A stretch of DNA of 64,000 nt from Cymbidium sinense. Its lineage: Eukaryota; Streptophyta; Magnoliopsida; Asparagales; Orchidaceae. A program made the position numbers and the translations under genes. A model generated the notes under the pieces. It ran no database searches. It worked only from the letters and a program-made list of their open reading frames with translations, and was not told the DNA's origin. The stretch's first letter is position 1, and every line of letters starts with the position of its first letter. Of this stretch, positions 49,001 through 62,738 are shown in pieces. The stretch is taken from contig CM038221.1 of NCBI GenBank assembly GCA_021442155.1, positions 151,271,601 through 151,335,600 of the forward strand, in the 5' to 3' direction.

Positions 49001-51539
49001 TAGCCTTCACCGAACTGCCGACATCTCCCAACCATCCTCATTACTGCTCGACACGCTTCGATCCTCCTTACCCGAGCCGTCCAATAGTCTATGCTAAAGC
49101 CTGCTCTCTCTCACACTCTCTTGCTCTTGGCTATTTTAAGCAACAAAGCCCGAGCAACCACACCTGCCTGACCATCTGACTCCAACCTCAACTCACTTTG
49201 CAACCTTGATAATTGATCACTACCTTGTCCTTTCTCTCTCTAATAGAGTCTGACACAGCCATCTTCCTCCCACTAGCACTCTTTCTCTCTCCCACTCTTT
49301 CAGATTTTCTCTCTAAAAAAGCCAGTGATAAAAAATATAGTGAAAGGAAAAACTCCTGCCCCTCCTTACTTTGCTTTTCCTCGAATCCATGCTACTTGAT
49401 GCATCACCTCGATTTACGTGTAAAGGTATAAAATGTCTAACTCAAAACTCTAAAATTCTCGATTACGACGCTTTTGGCGTGAGAAGCCAAACTCATGCAT
49501 GCTTTTCTCAACATGGCAAGAGAAACTCTTATACGACGCTCACAACATAGAGGGGCATGGTGGGATTTTTGGCAATTTCGGTTGCAGTGCCTTAAGACAC
49601 CGACTATGTACGTCTTTTTTGGTGCAGCGGGCAAGCCCAATCTCCTGAAGCAACCCTCTATGCGGAAATAATGCCGGGAGATTGTCAAAATTTTGCCAAA
49701 ATCTTGACTTATGTATGACTTACACATGGTTTGAGCATGACTAAAACAAGGTATTGTTTGAACCAAAAATTAACCTAAATCACATCAAATTGAGTATCAA
49801 ATTAAAATCTAAATTGCATATGGGAGTTCTAAAGCTTTATAACAAAATCAATTATAAGAACTTAGATTCAAGCAGCATTTAAAGGGGACTTGATAACTCT
49901 CAAATGAGCATAAACTAAGCTTCCTAAAGAACTTTTGGATTGAGTTATATCATATATTGAAATAGTCTAAATAATCCAAATAAAATATGTTGGGCTAGGG
50001 ACGGACAGTCTTCAAATAAGAACCTAACTCAAGGAAGGACTTCAAATGATAGCTTGTTTACGAGCAAAAATAAAATTTGATTGGTCGCTTATGAACATAG
50101 AAAAGAATAATATGGAGGTTGATAAGCTCGCTTTTGAGCAACGATACAAGTTGATAACTCATCGAATTCAAACAATATTTACAGTGAGACTTGATAACAC
50201 ATCATGAATATAAATGAAACTTATCATGAACTTGAGACTTTGCCCTTGGACAATGACAAAATGTAAAGCATAACTTACAAGAGATTCTATAGCTCCCAGA
50301 TGAATGAAAGTGATCTCAATGAATATTTGGGTTGTACTGTATCATACATCCAAACAAGTAGAAGAGCCCAATTCAGTTGTCAGCAAAGCTTAAAACTTAT
50401 ATAAAATATATAAATAACATTATGCTTGAAGATCATATTTCATATGAATATTAAATTCGAGTTAGATTCGAAGGTTAGCCCACACAAGGGTTCGACAAGT
50501 TGCTTGCAAGAAAGAATATGACCTGATAGCCTTTGATTGAGCACATATAGAACAATTAAATGAATGATTGAACTTTGTTAGAGCTCTCTTTGAACATATT
50601 GAGAAAAGTTGGAGACAAAAAAAAAAAGGAGAGAGATTCTTGTAACGAGCTCTATGCTCACCTATGTGCTTTACACGTGACCCTACAACGAACATTTAGA
50701 CAATGAATACATCTTACTTTGAAAGAACTAAAAAAAAGTTGGAAATGCATGAGCAAGCTAAAAAAAGGTGTAGCGGATTGTCTATGAACGAGAATCACTA
50801 CTAAACATGATGAACTTTTGAAGAATTGAAAGCTCACTAATAAACACAAGCTAAAGCTCCACATAACTTATAAATTTAATGAATTAATAGACTTTGTTAT
50901 ATTTTGCCTCAAGTAAACCGAACAAAGCCAAAATGTCTTATGCCACCGGATTTGCAACACATTTATTCTAGCAAATAGAAAGCATTGATTAAGAAATTTG
51001 CAACACATTTGCAACACATTTATTCTACAGAAATCTCGCTCATATCACGAGATAACCCTTATTTAGCCTAAGAAATTTGAAAATCATCCAAACACTCTAA
51101 TGATTGCACATATCTCAAGGCAACTTCAGGCTCAAACTTATTGCATCAAGATATGTGTAGCAAGATTAGAAAATGAAGTTGTACATCCATCGTAGGGTAG
51201 TGTCTTGAAGATTATAGCATGCAGATGTTTTGTGAAACATTGAGTGATGTTATTAGGTTGCAATGGGGGACTTTCTGCATTAATGTTGTGAGTCCTTAAA
51301 TCAAGCTTTGCATTGTGATCTCTCTAAAGAGAAAAACAAAAGCATTAATGGATCCTTTTAGAAGGCATTTCTCATTGACGAATTAAGACGGCCTTAAGAG
51401 GAGACACAATTTGAAATAGTATCTTGAAATAGAATAATTATGACACTAATCCTATATTGCAAGCACACAAAATTACTATTAACACCAATTCTAAGTAAAC
51501 CAACAATCAAGTGCTATCAACCTCCTAAGCTGAAGGTTC
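49001..51539. other. Spacer with no gene supported
   Basis: A T/C-rich part (49040-49440) is followed by AT-rich sequence. A 109-codon minus-strand open frame (49766-49437) shows no known domain. A local duplication TTGCAACACATTTATTCTA is at about 50955 and 51018. Confidence 0.4.
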
Positions 51540-52470
51540 AAATTAGTGAAGATTTTCTTCCTAAAAATAGTTGATGGAATTTTAACAATAAAATGCTAGA
51601 ATGAATTGCAATCAATCGTAACCATCCGCATGGACCCCAATATGTAGATAGAAGTCTGAATCCAATTTTTGAGAATGTTGTGCAGGTTAATTCTCGGTTA
51701 GGTCTTCGGATTGTGTCCGGGTTAAAAAATCTAATGACATTGTTATAATATTCTCTCATCGAGAGAATCTTTAAGAAGCTAACTTTGGCATATAATCGAG
51801 GATAAGCTTATTAATTTTGTTATAATTTTCTTTACTTGAGAAAACATTAGAGAAGCTAATTCGATAATATGACTAGAGATGATTATCTCTAACTAAAACC
51901 CCAGTGATAGATGCAATGATCATAGATTTCAATCGGAGGAGTCATCAATATTAAAATTATTAAAATATTAGGTTTAAACTTTTAGACTGCAAATCCTAGA
52001 CCTGATTCTCTATATTTAAGCTGAAGTTGATAAAATCTATGAGGTGATTAATCTTCAAATTGATTATAGACTCAATTCTCTATTAATACCCAAGCAGAGT
52101 TGACAAGGTCTAGAGTTATAAAATAAATTCATTTAATCAAACTTAGACCCTGATGATGATGGTGTTGAATGGAGATTTCAATCGTAGGGGATATTATAAT
52201 TAAAATGTACTTAAAATTCCTGATCAAGTTAATTTAAATCAAATATTCATACAAATGTAAAGATCTGATAAATCACTAAATTCATAATGTATAAATGAAA
52301 TCCATTATTTAAAACTTAAATTAAAATTCACTCAATTCAGCTTTCACAACTATTTATTGGAGGTGACAAATTAATAAAATTCTAACTCATAAAAGAGTTA
52401 ATGTTAAGTAAAGTGTATAGTTATATTCACTCTCAAATAATCTTATGCTATTAAAGATGCGACTCCATAA
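51540..52470 (-). repeat. Repeat X copy 3, inverted, left half only
   Basis: Its reverse complement aligns with 46030-47030. GGACCCAGTCC...AACAACATCGTTAGG at 46870-46960 matches 51675-51750 inverted. CCTCCGATTGAAATCTATGA and CCCTACGATTGAAATCTCC are inverted minisatellite units at about 51900-52200. TTCACTCTCAAATAATCTTA at 52427 matches the inverted GATTGATTGAGAGTGAAC of 46033. Confidence 0.7.
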
Positions 52471-53264
52471 TAAGAAGCGATTAGGTTAGTAGGCTCCACA
52501 ATAAGAAGCGGTTAAGACCAAAGTCTTTTGATCGGGTCGCTTGACCCCTCAATGGCCCACTATATTACAATCATGACTATAGCCCGCAAGTTCTCTGATA
52601 GCTCTATCTTTTAGTTGTAATCATATGATACATCTTGATAAGACAAAAAAACCCTCTATTAGTTTCTTGCATTACACACACAGTCGGTTTATATGATTAA
52701 TACTATGAAATCATCGATGATTTCAGGCTCCAAATCACCTCTCGATGAAAGAGATTAAATGACGGTGAAATTTTGGGGCTAGATGGAATAGTAGATAAGA
52801 CACTACCTAGATTTTGCCTGCTTTTGTGAGGACTTTATATCCTGTTCCATGTTTCATGACGCAAAGCACATATAGTTAATTACCCCTCTCAATGCCGAGA
52901 GAACTTTCGATTAAAGCTAGTTGCTATTAGAGCAAGAATGCGAGGGTTTTAAATTTTAGATTTATGAAATTCATTATATTTAATTTAAAGTATGGTTGAA
53001 TACGATGCCCTAGATCCCATACTCATTATCCCGTCGTAGTCCCTACTTTTAATGAGAATGACCCAACCGATAGAAGGATCCCGGAAGCCATGAAGTTGCG
53101 TATCCAAGAAATCTTTATAGACTGAGTGATGTTTGTCTAGGAGACAGTCCATCAAGACTTTCGATCGCACCATATGGTCACATCTCCAAAAGCAATACAA
53201 ATATACAATCAATCATATAAGATAATGTATCATTTACGACAAACCACCCGGCTACTAAATCGCA
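52471..53264. other. Centre between inverted and direct X copies
   Basis: About 0.8 kb with no gene. It includes a short direct repeat of CCATAATAAGAAGCGATTA / CCACAATAAGAAGCGGTTA at about 52466 and 52495. Confidence 0.5.
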
Positions 53265-55250
53265 TCATACGCCAGCTTACCGCCAAGCCACGCAGATAGG
53301 TCATGTCCTCACAACGAGATTGATTAAGAGTGAACAATTAATTACTGATTGAAGACATCGGCCTTTTGAAGTTTAATTTGTCGCATTCAACAAACAATTG
53401 CGGAAGATGGATTGAGTTTTAGCTTTAAGTTTTTTAAAGATTGAATTTCATTTAAACATTTAATACTTGATAACATGTTAGATTTTACATTTAAATTGAT
53501 ACTTAATTTAAGTTAATTTGATTTGAAATTGCAATCATATTTTGATGAAAGCATCCTCTCCAGTTGGAATCTCTATTCAACGCAGCTAACATCGGGGTGT
53601 ATAAGTTTGCTTGATCTTTTGGTTTATTATTTCAGATCCCGTCGACTCTATTAACTAAATAATAGATGATCATATCTACTATCATATGACATAATTAACT
53701 TCTCGAATGTCTTATTGAAATAAATTTATTATAATATTATTTGGTTTTAAGGCTGGCCCCACTAAGACCCAACCGAATCAACCAAGCAAAGATCCTCGAC
53801 ACCAAAGTTTAAGCATTCGTAGTAGTGTCGGGGCCCATGTGAGTTATTTAATTTAAAATTGATTTAACTTTAGAGATTTTGAATAGATTGAGTTTTGATT
53901 GAGTTTATAATTTATAATTAGATAAAATTTTGATAAAAATTCTAAGAACCTCCCAACGTCCCACAAAAGGGGCTACAACGGGAGGCTACTGTGAAATTCA
54001 CCCATCATGCCAAAAAATACATGTATGGGTAGTATAAATCACGGCTTGAATGTGTCATCCTACCATGCCAAGAAAGAAATGTATGAGACTCTAAAGTACC
54101 TGCTGAAAAAGATATTTCCGCCCGCCAAGAAAGGCATGTACAAGTACTTATATTTAACACGCCGAGCACGCATGAGAGCGGCACGGGGCTTGCTAAACAC
54201 AAGGCTCAGACGCATGGCACGCCAGACGGTGGGAGATCCCGCGGAAGGACTTATCACACTATTCAGCGTGAGGGAGATCGCCAAAAGAGCCTCGCTGCGC
54301 GAGGAGCTCTGACAGGTTGCTCGGCGAGAGGGAGGATAGGATTTGGTATGAGAATTTTGGGAGAATAGAGGTTGGGATTATAAGGGGATTATTTATAGGA
54401 TATATATATATATATTTTAATTAAGCATAATTTAGATTTTTGCACCGACATTATTACATAAATAATATATATGTCGATTTTAGGTTATTCTGATGTCCCG
54501 AACGCAGCAGCACAGTCTGCTTCACGATCGAAGGTAGTTTGGTTCAAGTCGGCGTCGAATCGGGGTTAATTTCAATTCAAATTTATGCGTCATCGCATCC
54601 GATCGCTCGATATTCACGCAAACTCGTCTGAATCGATCGCGAACAATCTCATTTGATAGGTTTCGGCGTTTTAACGCTAACGACGTGACCAATTTTGCAA
54701 ACGGAGTTTGTTTGGGCATCATCGCGGCTTCCTGACCTTGATATGCGTGTTAGTGCATCAGCGACCCTGCTTCTTGATCGGTCGACCATCAAATTATGCA
54801 AGATGCATATTCTGATCAATTTCGATGTTCTAAACGTGATGGTGGAGTCTGTTCGTTGATCGGAGGTCGCTTTCAAGCGCGTTGAATGTATTTCACCCAA
54901 TTTGTCGTTATTGTATCCGATTGTTCGATATTCACGCATACTTGTCCGAGTTGAGTGCGAGTAGTCTTATTTGATAGATTTTGATGTTTCGATGCTAACG
55001 ATGCGATCAATTTCGCGAATGCAGGTCATTTGGGCAAAGATCGCGCTTCGACTATCGCAGAAAGCACTTTTAACTTTTTTCTTGATCGGCTGATCAAATT
55101 GTGCAAGATGCATATTCGATCAATTTCGACCAACACCGAAAGTCTGCTTTGTCAATCTGAGGTCATTTTGATTTTGGGTGTCGAGTGTATTTTAACTTAA
55201 TTTGCGCTCGTCAATTCGTGAGCTCAACTGACTTATGACACATGTCAACA
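53265..55250. mobile_element. Repeat X copy 2, direct orientation
   Basis: Follows copy 1 from 45985 on: GAGTGAAC spacer, one minisatellite unit (53556), GGGGCCCATGTGAGTTATTTAA (matching 47010), hairpins (54000-54140), a GC-rich block, AT-rich block, then 320-bp units (54590-55230). The right end reads GACACATGTCAACAAATGCCCC. Reversed, this is GGGGCATTTGTTGAC, which could be a polypurine tract plus LTR start for the minus-strand Tat element to the right. Copy 1 keeps the similar GGGCATGCTGTTGAC. Confidence 0.55.
54590..55230. repeat. 320-bp tandem repeat, about two units (copy 2)
   Basis: Same unit as 48340-48990: CTTGATCGGTCGACCATC, ATTCTGATCAATTTCGATGT and CTCATTTGATAGGTTTCG recur, with a second, gap-rich copy from about 54960. 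Confidence 0.8.
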
Positions 55251-55259
55251 AATGCCCCA

Positions 55260-55971
55260 ACAAATGTGGCGAGTTATGTTTGTTGAAACCTTAATTGCGA
55301 CCATCTTGGATCACTTCAACTTTTAACTTCCAAGGGTTCACTAAAGAGCTTCTTCCACTATCTACTCTCTGCTTCGATGGATTCGCTGAAAGTCTCTTTC
55401 TTTTGTGTCTTCACAGTTTTGAATTTCCTCTGACTCTAACTTCATGCTTGACCGGGTTGGATAGAGGAATCAATTTATTTTCTTCAAGATTTGAAATTCC
55501 TTCTATCCTAGCTTTAAGCTTGACAGACTTGATGAAAGATTAACCTGATTTGTCATTATTGACTTGTTAGGAAGTGTATACGCCTAAGTCGTTGCTTTTC
55601 TTTTGACTTCTTGTAGGATACATAGGACTGCCTTCCTCCTATATTAGGTCAATGTTAAATCTAAAGACTGTGCTTTAATGATGAATAACCACGAAATTCC
55701 TTTAGGTCAGCCATTGTCTTTGTGTGAACTATGTAATCGCTTCCATGGTCCCATGTTTTCTACTTTGACGAACTTGATGAGAGAATTGGCTTTGATCTAT
55801 GCTTTATGCTTGATCAACTCACTTGAAAAGGCATTGGAATATCACATTGCAGGCAATATATAGATTGATTTGAGGCAACTCGAGAGTTTTCTGATTCGTC
55901 CATCGATGGAAAGATCTTTTGGATTCTAGTTGCTTGTAATCACTAAGTTGGATTTGGTTTGGGATTGAACA
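55260..55971 (-). repeat. 3' non-coding part of the Tat element, left of the hAT insertion
   Basis: Loose repeats of about 100 bp, each with CTTTGACGAACTTGATGAGAG-like or TTGACCGGGTTGGATAGAGG-like words (about 55375, 55450, 55525, 55765, 55815). No gene. It joins 60794 across the hAT element. Confidence 0.45.
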
Positions 55972-56510
55972 GTTATAATTAGGGGTGTGTATTTGTTTGG
56001 TTTTTGGTTTCCGGTTCGGTTTTAATTTTAAAAAAATTGGTTTAGATCGTAAAACCGATTATATCGGTCTTCCCGCCTTTGACTCCACCGCCTTCACGCT
56101 TCCGGTTCGCTTGATTTCCCTTCAAGTCGCTTTAGATCGTAAACCTATGTAAGACTCCTTGTCTCGACGCCGCCTTCGAAGTTCTTTTGGTTCTCACTTC
56201 CTCATCTCGTTGCTCTCGATGATCACGATGCCATACACTTCGAGAATCGAGTCTCGAACTCGATTCGACTCTCGCTTCGACTTCATTCCTTAGGAGGACT
56301 GATGGAGTTAGGGCATAGGTGTTCCGACGATTTGAGATTCCGAATCTCTAATTTACGCAATCCACGTTCGGACTTTCGTCACTTTCCTATTCGAGGCTAC
56401 TCCTTTCTTTTTAATTTTGCCTACAAGATAGCTGTGTTTTGTCTTCACCTCATCTCGATTTCAAATTTAATTCTCTTTGAAAAGTAAGAACTAAATCCCC
56501 ATTATCTCAA

Positions 56511-56511
<1 letters not shown>

Positions 56512-56550
<39 letters not shown>
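56512..56550. repeat. (CT)n microsatellite
   Basis: About 19 CT dinucleotides in the presumed leader of the hAT transposase gene. Confidence 0.95.
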
Positions 56551-56554
<4 letters not shown>

Positions 56555-57353
56555 CGTTGTTCTTTTTTTGGTTATTGATGGTTTGATGAATTGATGTTGT
56601 GAGCTTTGTGTAGTGATGGCTTAAAGTAGGACCGCTTATATTCAATCTTTGTTGTATTATGTTCTCGTTATGACATTATTTCGACCTCTACAAACATTCA
56701 AGCCAGGTCGCGGATCGTATGTGATGTATGTCTCAATGTTGTGGGTTGTGTTTATGTGGAATTGTGGATTACCGAACCTCACATGCATTCCAAGTGTGTA
56801 ATGTCAATATTTCATCAAGTATTAAGATGTTTCTAGTTGATGTTCATGACTCATGAGTCATGTTAGACGCTTTTTTATTGGTTTGGGTATATTGATGCAA
56901 TTTTATCAATATTTTCGAAAGGAAATTTGGATCTTATGATTAATGTTATGCTTACTTTCAATTATAACAATTGTCAATTCAAGTGTTTTATATAGTTGTA
57001 TACTTGTATTGACTATTGATACGAACCTATTTTTTAGTAGTATTTTCTGTTGCAATTAGTGGACCACTGGTATTATTTTCGCTTTAGACTTTTAGACTAC
57101 TTATAAAATATTTGCATTTGTAAGATACAAGTTATAGATTATACTTTATGAGTGTTTTAGTTTAGATGGATAGGTGTATTTGTATTCATAGGCACAAAAT
57201 CATGTTTGATGTTATGTCTTTATAAGTGTTTTAGTAAATGGATGCATTGCTTATTTGTTTCTACATAGTTTTATTGATATAATTTATTAAAGCATGCTTT
57301 ATTTTTTTTCTTTTTTTTGTTAATTTTTAGAGTCTACAAGTACTAGTAGAAAC

Positions 57354-59390
57354 ATGTCATAAGTTGGAGATAGTTCAAACATTATTAGTTTCCAAAGCCA
57401 TAACTACTACTCAACAAGTTCATAGGAGATGTGAGTGTCGATGAGAAACCAATTTTAAAGAAAAAAAAGAAAAGCTCTAAGATCCGAGGTTTGGGATCAC
57501 TTTGTAAGATACCAATGAGAAAGGAGAAAAATGAGCAAATGTAATTATTGTGGAAAGTCATATCAGATCCAAAGATAAATGACACTTCAAACTTGGCACA
57601 TCTTTCTTTGTCGGAAGAATCCTCTTAACAATGAACCAAACTAAACTAGCATTTCAATTTGGTGTTAAAGGTGAAGAGCTGCAAGCTTGCATGGAGATTG
57701 ACCAAAAAAAATGTAAGGAAAGCTTTAGATGATGGTTATTGCCGAATGAATTGCCTTTCAAGCACGTGAAGGGTTTAAACATTTTACGTGTTGTCCAATA
57801 TTTCAAATACCTTCACCTGACATTCACACGGATTGCTTTAAAATTTTATCGGAAGAGAGAGCAATTTTAAAACATCTATTCAAGAAGTCGCCATTTGTCT
57901 TACTACGATACTTGGACATCCATTCAACGAATTAACTATATCGCACATTTTATTGATGATGAGAAACTCAATAAAAGAGTTATAAATTTTGTCCCATCTA
58001 TAGTCATAGGGAGAATTACTTGCAACAAGTTGAGAAGTGTCTTGTAGATTGAGATTGATGCAATTTTACAATAATGATAATGCAAGTTCTAATAATGACA
58101 TCACACACTTGCAAAAAAAAATTTGGCAAGAGAGGAGTAGTATTCTACATGCCTGACAGATGCATTGCTCACATTATTAACTTAATTGTAAGATGAAAAG
58201 AGATTTGTGAATCTGCTTTGTCATGTTTGAAGAGCAAGTGAGATACATTCACAACCACTGTAAGGCTACAAAATTTAAAGAATGCATTGAAATTGAAAAA
58301 ATAAAAACTAAAAGCATGTTATGCTTATGTTAGATGAAATTCCAAATTTTAATGTTAAACAGCTAAGTTGAGAGAGGTATTTGAGGAGATTGATACTCAA
58401 TTTAAACCAAAATTAGAGAAAGATGATGATGAAGGTCAATGTAAATGTATTGGTATATGATGATGATTGGAATAAGTTAAGATTGCTCCTTCTTTTAGAA
58501 AAAATTTTATGAGCTCACTTTAAGAATCTCCATTGACATCAAATACCTTTTTTTCATGAAATTGCAGAAGTTCAGTATCTTCTTCAAAATTGGCAAATGG
58601 ATGGTGACCCAAATGTGAGAAATATGGTTCAAAATGATAACAAAATTTGCTAAATATCACATAGAGAAAATGAATTTGAATATATATCTTTTATTTAGAT
58701 CCCCATTAAATAAGTATAGAGTTTTGTTATGGATGGATCGTGGACTGATGGTGTTGCTCAAGACAACTTATTAGATCATCATGCTATGATATGTTTCATG
58801 ATTACAAAATAAAAGTTCTTGGTGAAAGCCAAGTAAGTGGTCTCGAGAAACAAAATTTTTTCAAGAGTCAATATTTTACAACTACAATCTTCAGGACAAA
58901 ATATTCAATGATGAGAAATTCAAAAGATCCAATTTTGCAAAGGATGATGTATAATAAATCGATCTGATAAATATTTGGTGAGTCCAATTCATGAAAGATC
59001 ATTTTGATATTTTAAATTGGTGGAAGGTTAATGCACCAAGATTTTCTATTCTCTCACACATGACTCGTGATGTTTTAGTTGTTCCAATTTCTATTGTTGC
59101 CTGAATCCGATCGATTTATTCTCGATGCATTCGTAAGTTCATTATCCCCAAAGATTGCAAGCTCTACAGGATTGGATGCTAGCAAAATGGACCATTAATC
59201 AAGTAAATGTGGAAGAAAATATTAATGATATTGACAAATTTGATGAAGGTATTTTTTATACTTAAATTCAAAATTATTTATTCTTTTTTAATCCTAATTA
59301 GACTAATTAATTATTCATTTCATTTGTTTTACAGATTTGACAAAGTTAATAAGTGAAACACAAACTTCTTGGGTTATGATGAATCAATGA
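57354..59390 (+). pseudogene. hAT transposase (zinc-finger BED, RICESLEEPER/DAYSLEEPER-like), broken
   Basis: Starts ATG at 57354 as MS-stop-VGDSSN after an acceptor-like TTTTTAG. The BED finger follows: EVWDHFVRY and CNYCGKSYQ at about 57480-57570. The RNase H-like core gives DTWTSIQRINYIAHFIDD (57910-57965), VINF, and ASSNDITHLQKKIW at about 58090-58130. The C-terminal dimerisation region reads FDILNWWKVNAPRFSILSHM (59001-59062), then LVVPIS. A probable last intron is 59249-59335 (GTATTT...TTACAG). An active protein would bind the ends and cut and paste the element. Many stops and frameshifts make it inactive. The full domain order is still visible, with no large deletion. Confidence 0.88.
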
Positions 59391-60793
59391 TCGAAAGTCG
59401 ATCGATATGTGTTGTGGTTTTAAAATATTGTTGTACTTATCTTATGTTGTTTTTTGCATTCATCTCTTATATATTGTTGGATTGTAATTTGGTTTGTTTA
59501 GCTTTTATCATATAGTCAACCACTTTTCAAGAAATGTAGTCTTTTTTTAGGGTTTAGCAATGATAAATGGATAAATGATCAATGTATACATTGGTGACAT
59601 TTTTTTGGTGTTATTGCCTCTAAAGACTTAAAGGTTTAGAGTGATTTCTCAAAATTATTAATCATATGTATATATACGATCATATTTTCGATATTACGCT
59701 TGAATCTTGTTACTAAAAGATATTTTATATGAGCTTGAGCCCAAACTATAAATATACATATGTATATATTATTTATTCTTGTAGACTATTGATGATCAAA
59801 AAGTCGATATTACATTTGAATCGGTTGTTGTTGGTCGCTATTGGAGTGGTTGTTACCGGTAAATTAATGACATTTGCTAAGTTCTCCTGACCTAAAAGTT
59901 TTGATTCGTTGTTGCTATTGAGTTCTGTTATTAAAATTCTTACTTTAAAGATATTTTACTTTATTTTGGTGAGGTTTTTCGGAGTTTTTTGGTCGAGTTT
60001 GTTTTCACGCTGTTGGTTTCCAACGAGGTTATTGTTGGTCGCTTCGAGTTCTTGGAAACCATAATTTGTTGGTCGCTTCGGAGTTGTTTCCTCACCAACC
60101 GACATTATTGGTCGCTCGAGTTCGTTGTCGCTTCGACAAAGATTTGGTTGAGTTTTGTTATTTTTCGATTCTCGACAAAGATTTGGTTTTGCTTGTTTCG
60201 ATTTGAATGATGATGGTGTTGTGAGGTAAACTCATGAATCAAAAATATCTTTAACTTAAATACATTATACATTCATGTTATTAGCGTAAAACTTTTGTTC
60301 CTTTGTTTAATGAGTTTTAAAGGAACAATACTGAGTTTGTTTGGTTGGTCGATTCCTAACCGATTCAAATGGTTGTTTACAATGTCACATATATAAGCTA
60401 AAGGAGATGGGGAAGATCAACCAAGAGGATGTTTCTATAGTGATGGAGCCACCTGATGAGTTCGAGAATCAACCAAAAGGATGTCGCTTTTGTGATATAT
60501 ATAAGTACTATTTTTTCTTTTTTGTTGTTATTATTTTTATATGGTGTATATTAAATTGTATCAACCGAAAAAACTTTACAATATATATCAAGATATGGTT
60601 AATAAATTTTTTTTTTTTGTTTGTAACTTTAAAATCTTTTTTTTTAATTTGTCTATATTATTCGTATGAAAACCGAACCGAATAAACCTAATTAGATTTC
60701 TTATATTCGCTTATAATGATTTTTTGTACTAATTTTGACCACAACACCAACCGAATAAACCAAACCGATCGAATGCTCACCCCGAGTTATAAT

Positions 60794-61620
60794 CATCTTA
60801 CGAAAGCGAGCTCTTTCACCGCCTTTTCTCCGTCATGAGGAGAGAGCCAAGAATCGCTATTTCAGCTTGTTGAGTCCGACCTTTAACCTACCGAAGTTTT
60901 GACTTAAGTCGATGACTGGTGGTCTCAATCGACAAACAAACAGTGCTCTTTCACCGCCTTTTCTTACGGTTGTTGAAGAACTCGCCATTTATGGTTTGTT
61001 GAAGACCTTTAACTCATCCGTCCTGACTGAAGATGTAGAGATTGATATTTTTCCAACTTAAGTTTCAAATTGGGAGTTCTTCCTGACGATCTCTACATTC
61101 GATGAATCTTAAAAAACTTTGACATTTAAGATTATCTTTTCGCATTGAAGTAGATTCTTTTTCTTGTACATACAACTAACAATAATAACAATCTGATATA
61201 TTCGGATCTCTAAGATAAAGTTCGATGTCAACCTGAATGCATATACAAGAAGATCTTCTATTTTACAGGGAATGATTGAACAATTTTTATTTATAAAAAC
61301 TAAAAAAATGCCCCTTGTCTAATAGGGGGATTGCAGACAAGTTCATAAACGTATTACAGAATTTGAACTTCTTTAATATAAATAAACGGAGCTCATTCTA
61401 ATTATTATATATATTTATCTGATAATCCTGGCCAAGCATATATCAACTTAGCTAAATATATAAGAAGGCTAATGTGGGGAGGCTTTCACAAAGAACTTAA
61501 AATACGCTTGCTTTTACAAGAGAATCTTCGCGACATTACATATGTATTTTGACATGAAAGCCTTACTAGGCAAGATTCTTTTAAGTATTTATATACCTAA
61601 TCCATCCATGATATTTGAGA
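60794..61620 (-). repeat. 3' non-coding part of the Tat element, right of the hAT insertion
   Basis: Two tandem units of about 170 bp share GCTCTTTCACCGCCTTTTCT (60811 and 60946) and GACCTTTAAC. The rest to 61620 shows no gene. It follows the pol stop and so is the 3' untranslated region of the Tat element. Confidence 0.5.
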
Positions 61621-62141
61621 TATCGACTATCGATTGGCATCGGGCCGCTGACCATTCTTGTCAATGTCAGCTCCTCCTTCGACACCTTCTATGACGTAGC
61701 GACCTTCCCAATTAGTTTCAAATTTACCACCAATCATGAGATGATTGACCTTCTCAAAGACTAACCAATTCACCTTTCTGTAATGTCCTGACGATTGAAC
61801 TATCAATGCTCGACATCCCCGCCGAAATTTCTAAACTTTGTTGAGTTGAGTCTAACTCCGCCAAACGATCCAATCCTTCCATTCAGACGAGCCATCTTCT
61901 TCGATGGCTCAACTTATGCGTAACAACTTTAACTCTAAATGTTAAAGGCATGAGTGGTGGTCCGACGCTTTGTAAGTTGTTCTATATGCTCGAAAAGTGC
62001 TTCCATCATTTTAAGATGTCACTCTCTTTTATTCTTCGAGAGAATCTTTTGAGCAACTTCACTAAGTTTTATTGAAAGCCTCACAAACCATTAGCCCTTG
62101 ATTGGTAGATCGATGAGTACAATAATCGATTTTATACGACG

Positions 62142-62468
62142 TCAATTTATATATGTTCGCACTTCGAAAGTGCACGCCACCAAATGATTCGTCACGTTAA
62201 ATCTATGGACAACATTGTTGGTAAAGAAGTCAATGACTCGATCAACAGTGACTTCCTTAACAGTTTCAGCCCATTTGGAGAAGTAGTCAGTAGCTGCTAG
62301 AATGAACCAATGTTCGGTTGATGATGGAGGATCAATCGGTCTGATTATATCCGTGCTCCAACTTTCGAACGACCAGGATGCTATTATTGGGTGTAGCAAA
62401 TTTGGAGGTTGATGAAGGAGATTCCCGTGGACTTGGCATTCATGACATTTCCTACATAATCTATGCAT
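62142..62468 (-). pseudogene. Integrase core of the Tat element
   Basis: Longest open piece, 108 codons. The second half of the HHCC zinc-binding domain (CRKCHECQ) and the first catalytic Asp in STDIIRPI are present. After HRFNV the expected S/TDNG with the second Asp is replaced by a short unrelated stretch ending RTYIN. The conserved C-terminal part continues in other frames down to about 61640. Confidence 0.85.
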
Positions 62469-62738
62469 TCTTTCACCATTGAAGGCTAATAGTATCTCAT
62501 CCTTTTAATCTTTGCTGCCATTTTAAGACCTAATTGATGTGTCCCACAAAGTCTTTCATGAATTTGACATAATTTTGTTGGCTTCATCCGTCCCTAAGCA
62601 TTGCAGTCACATTTGTTCGAAGGATCTGCAGTACAATATATCATTAACATAGGCATATCGTAGGATCCTTTTTGTAATTTACGTAGCTAGTGATTTATTC
62701 CTCGGCAATTTGCTTTCCTTGAAATAATCGATGAAGGG

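Larger units (their letters stand above)
55980..60785 (+). mobile_element. hAT transposon, full-length ends, RICESLEEPER-like
   Basis: The 8-bp target duplication GTTATAAT is at 55972-55979 and 60786-60793. Ends are TAGGGGTGTG on the left and, read inward from the right, TCGGGGTGAGCATTCG. Both are followed by GGTTTGG/CGGTTCGG runs typical of plant hAT ends. The interior carries a broken BED-hAT transposase (57354-59390), a CT microsatellite and a long leader. The exact duplication shows it entered as a unit and has not been rearranged, though the transposase is dead. Confidence 0.92.

Noticed and set aside
49437..49766. 109-codon minus-strand frame with several cysteines
   Set aside because: No recognised domain and no second copy here to test conservation; too weak to call a gene.
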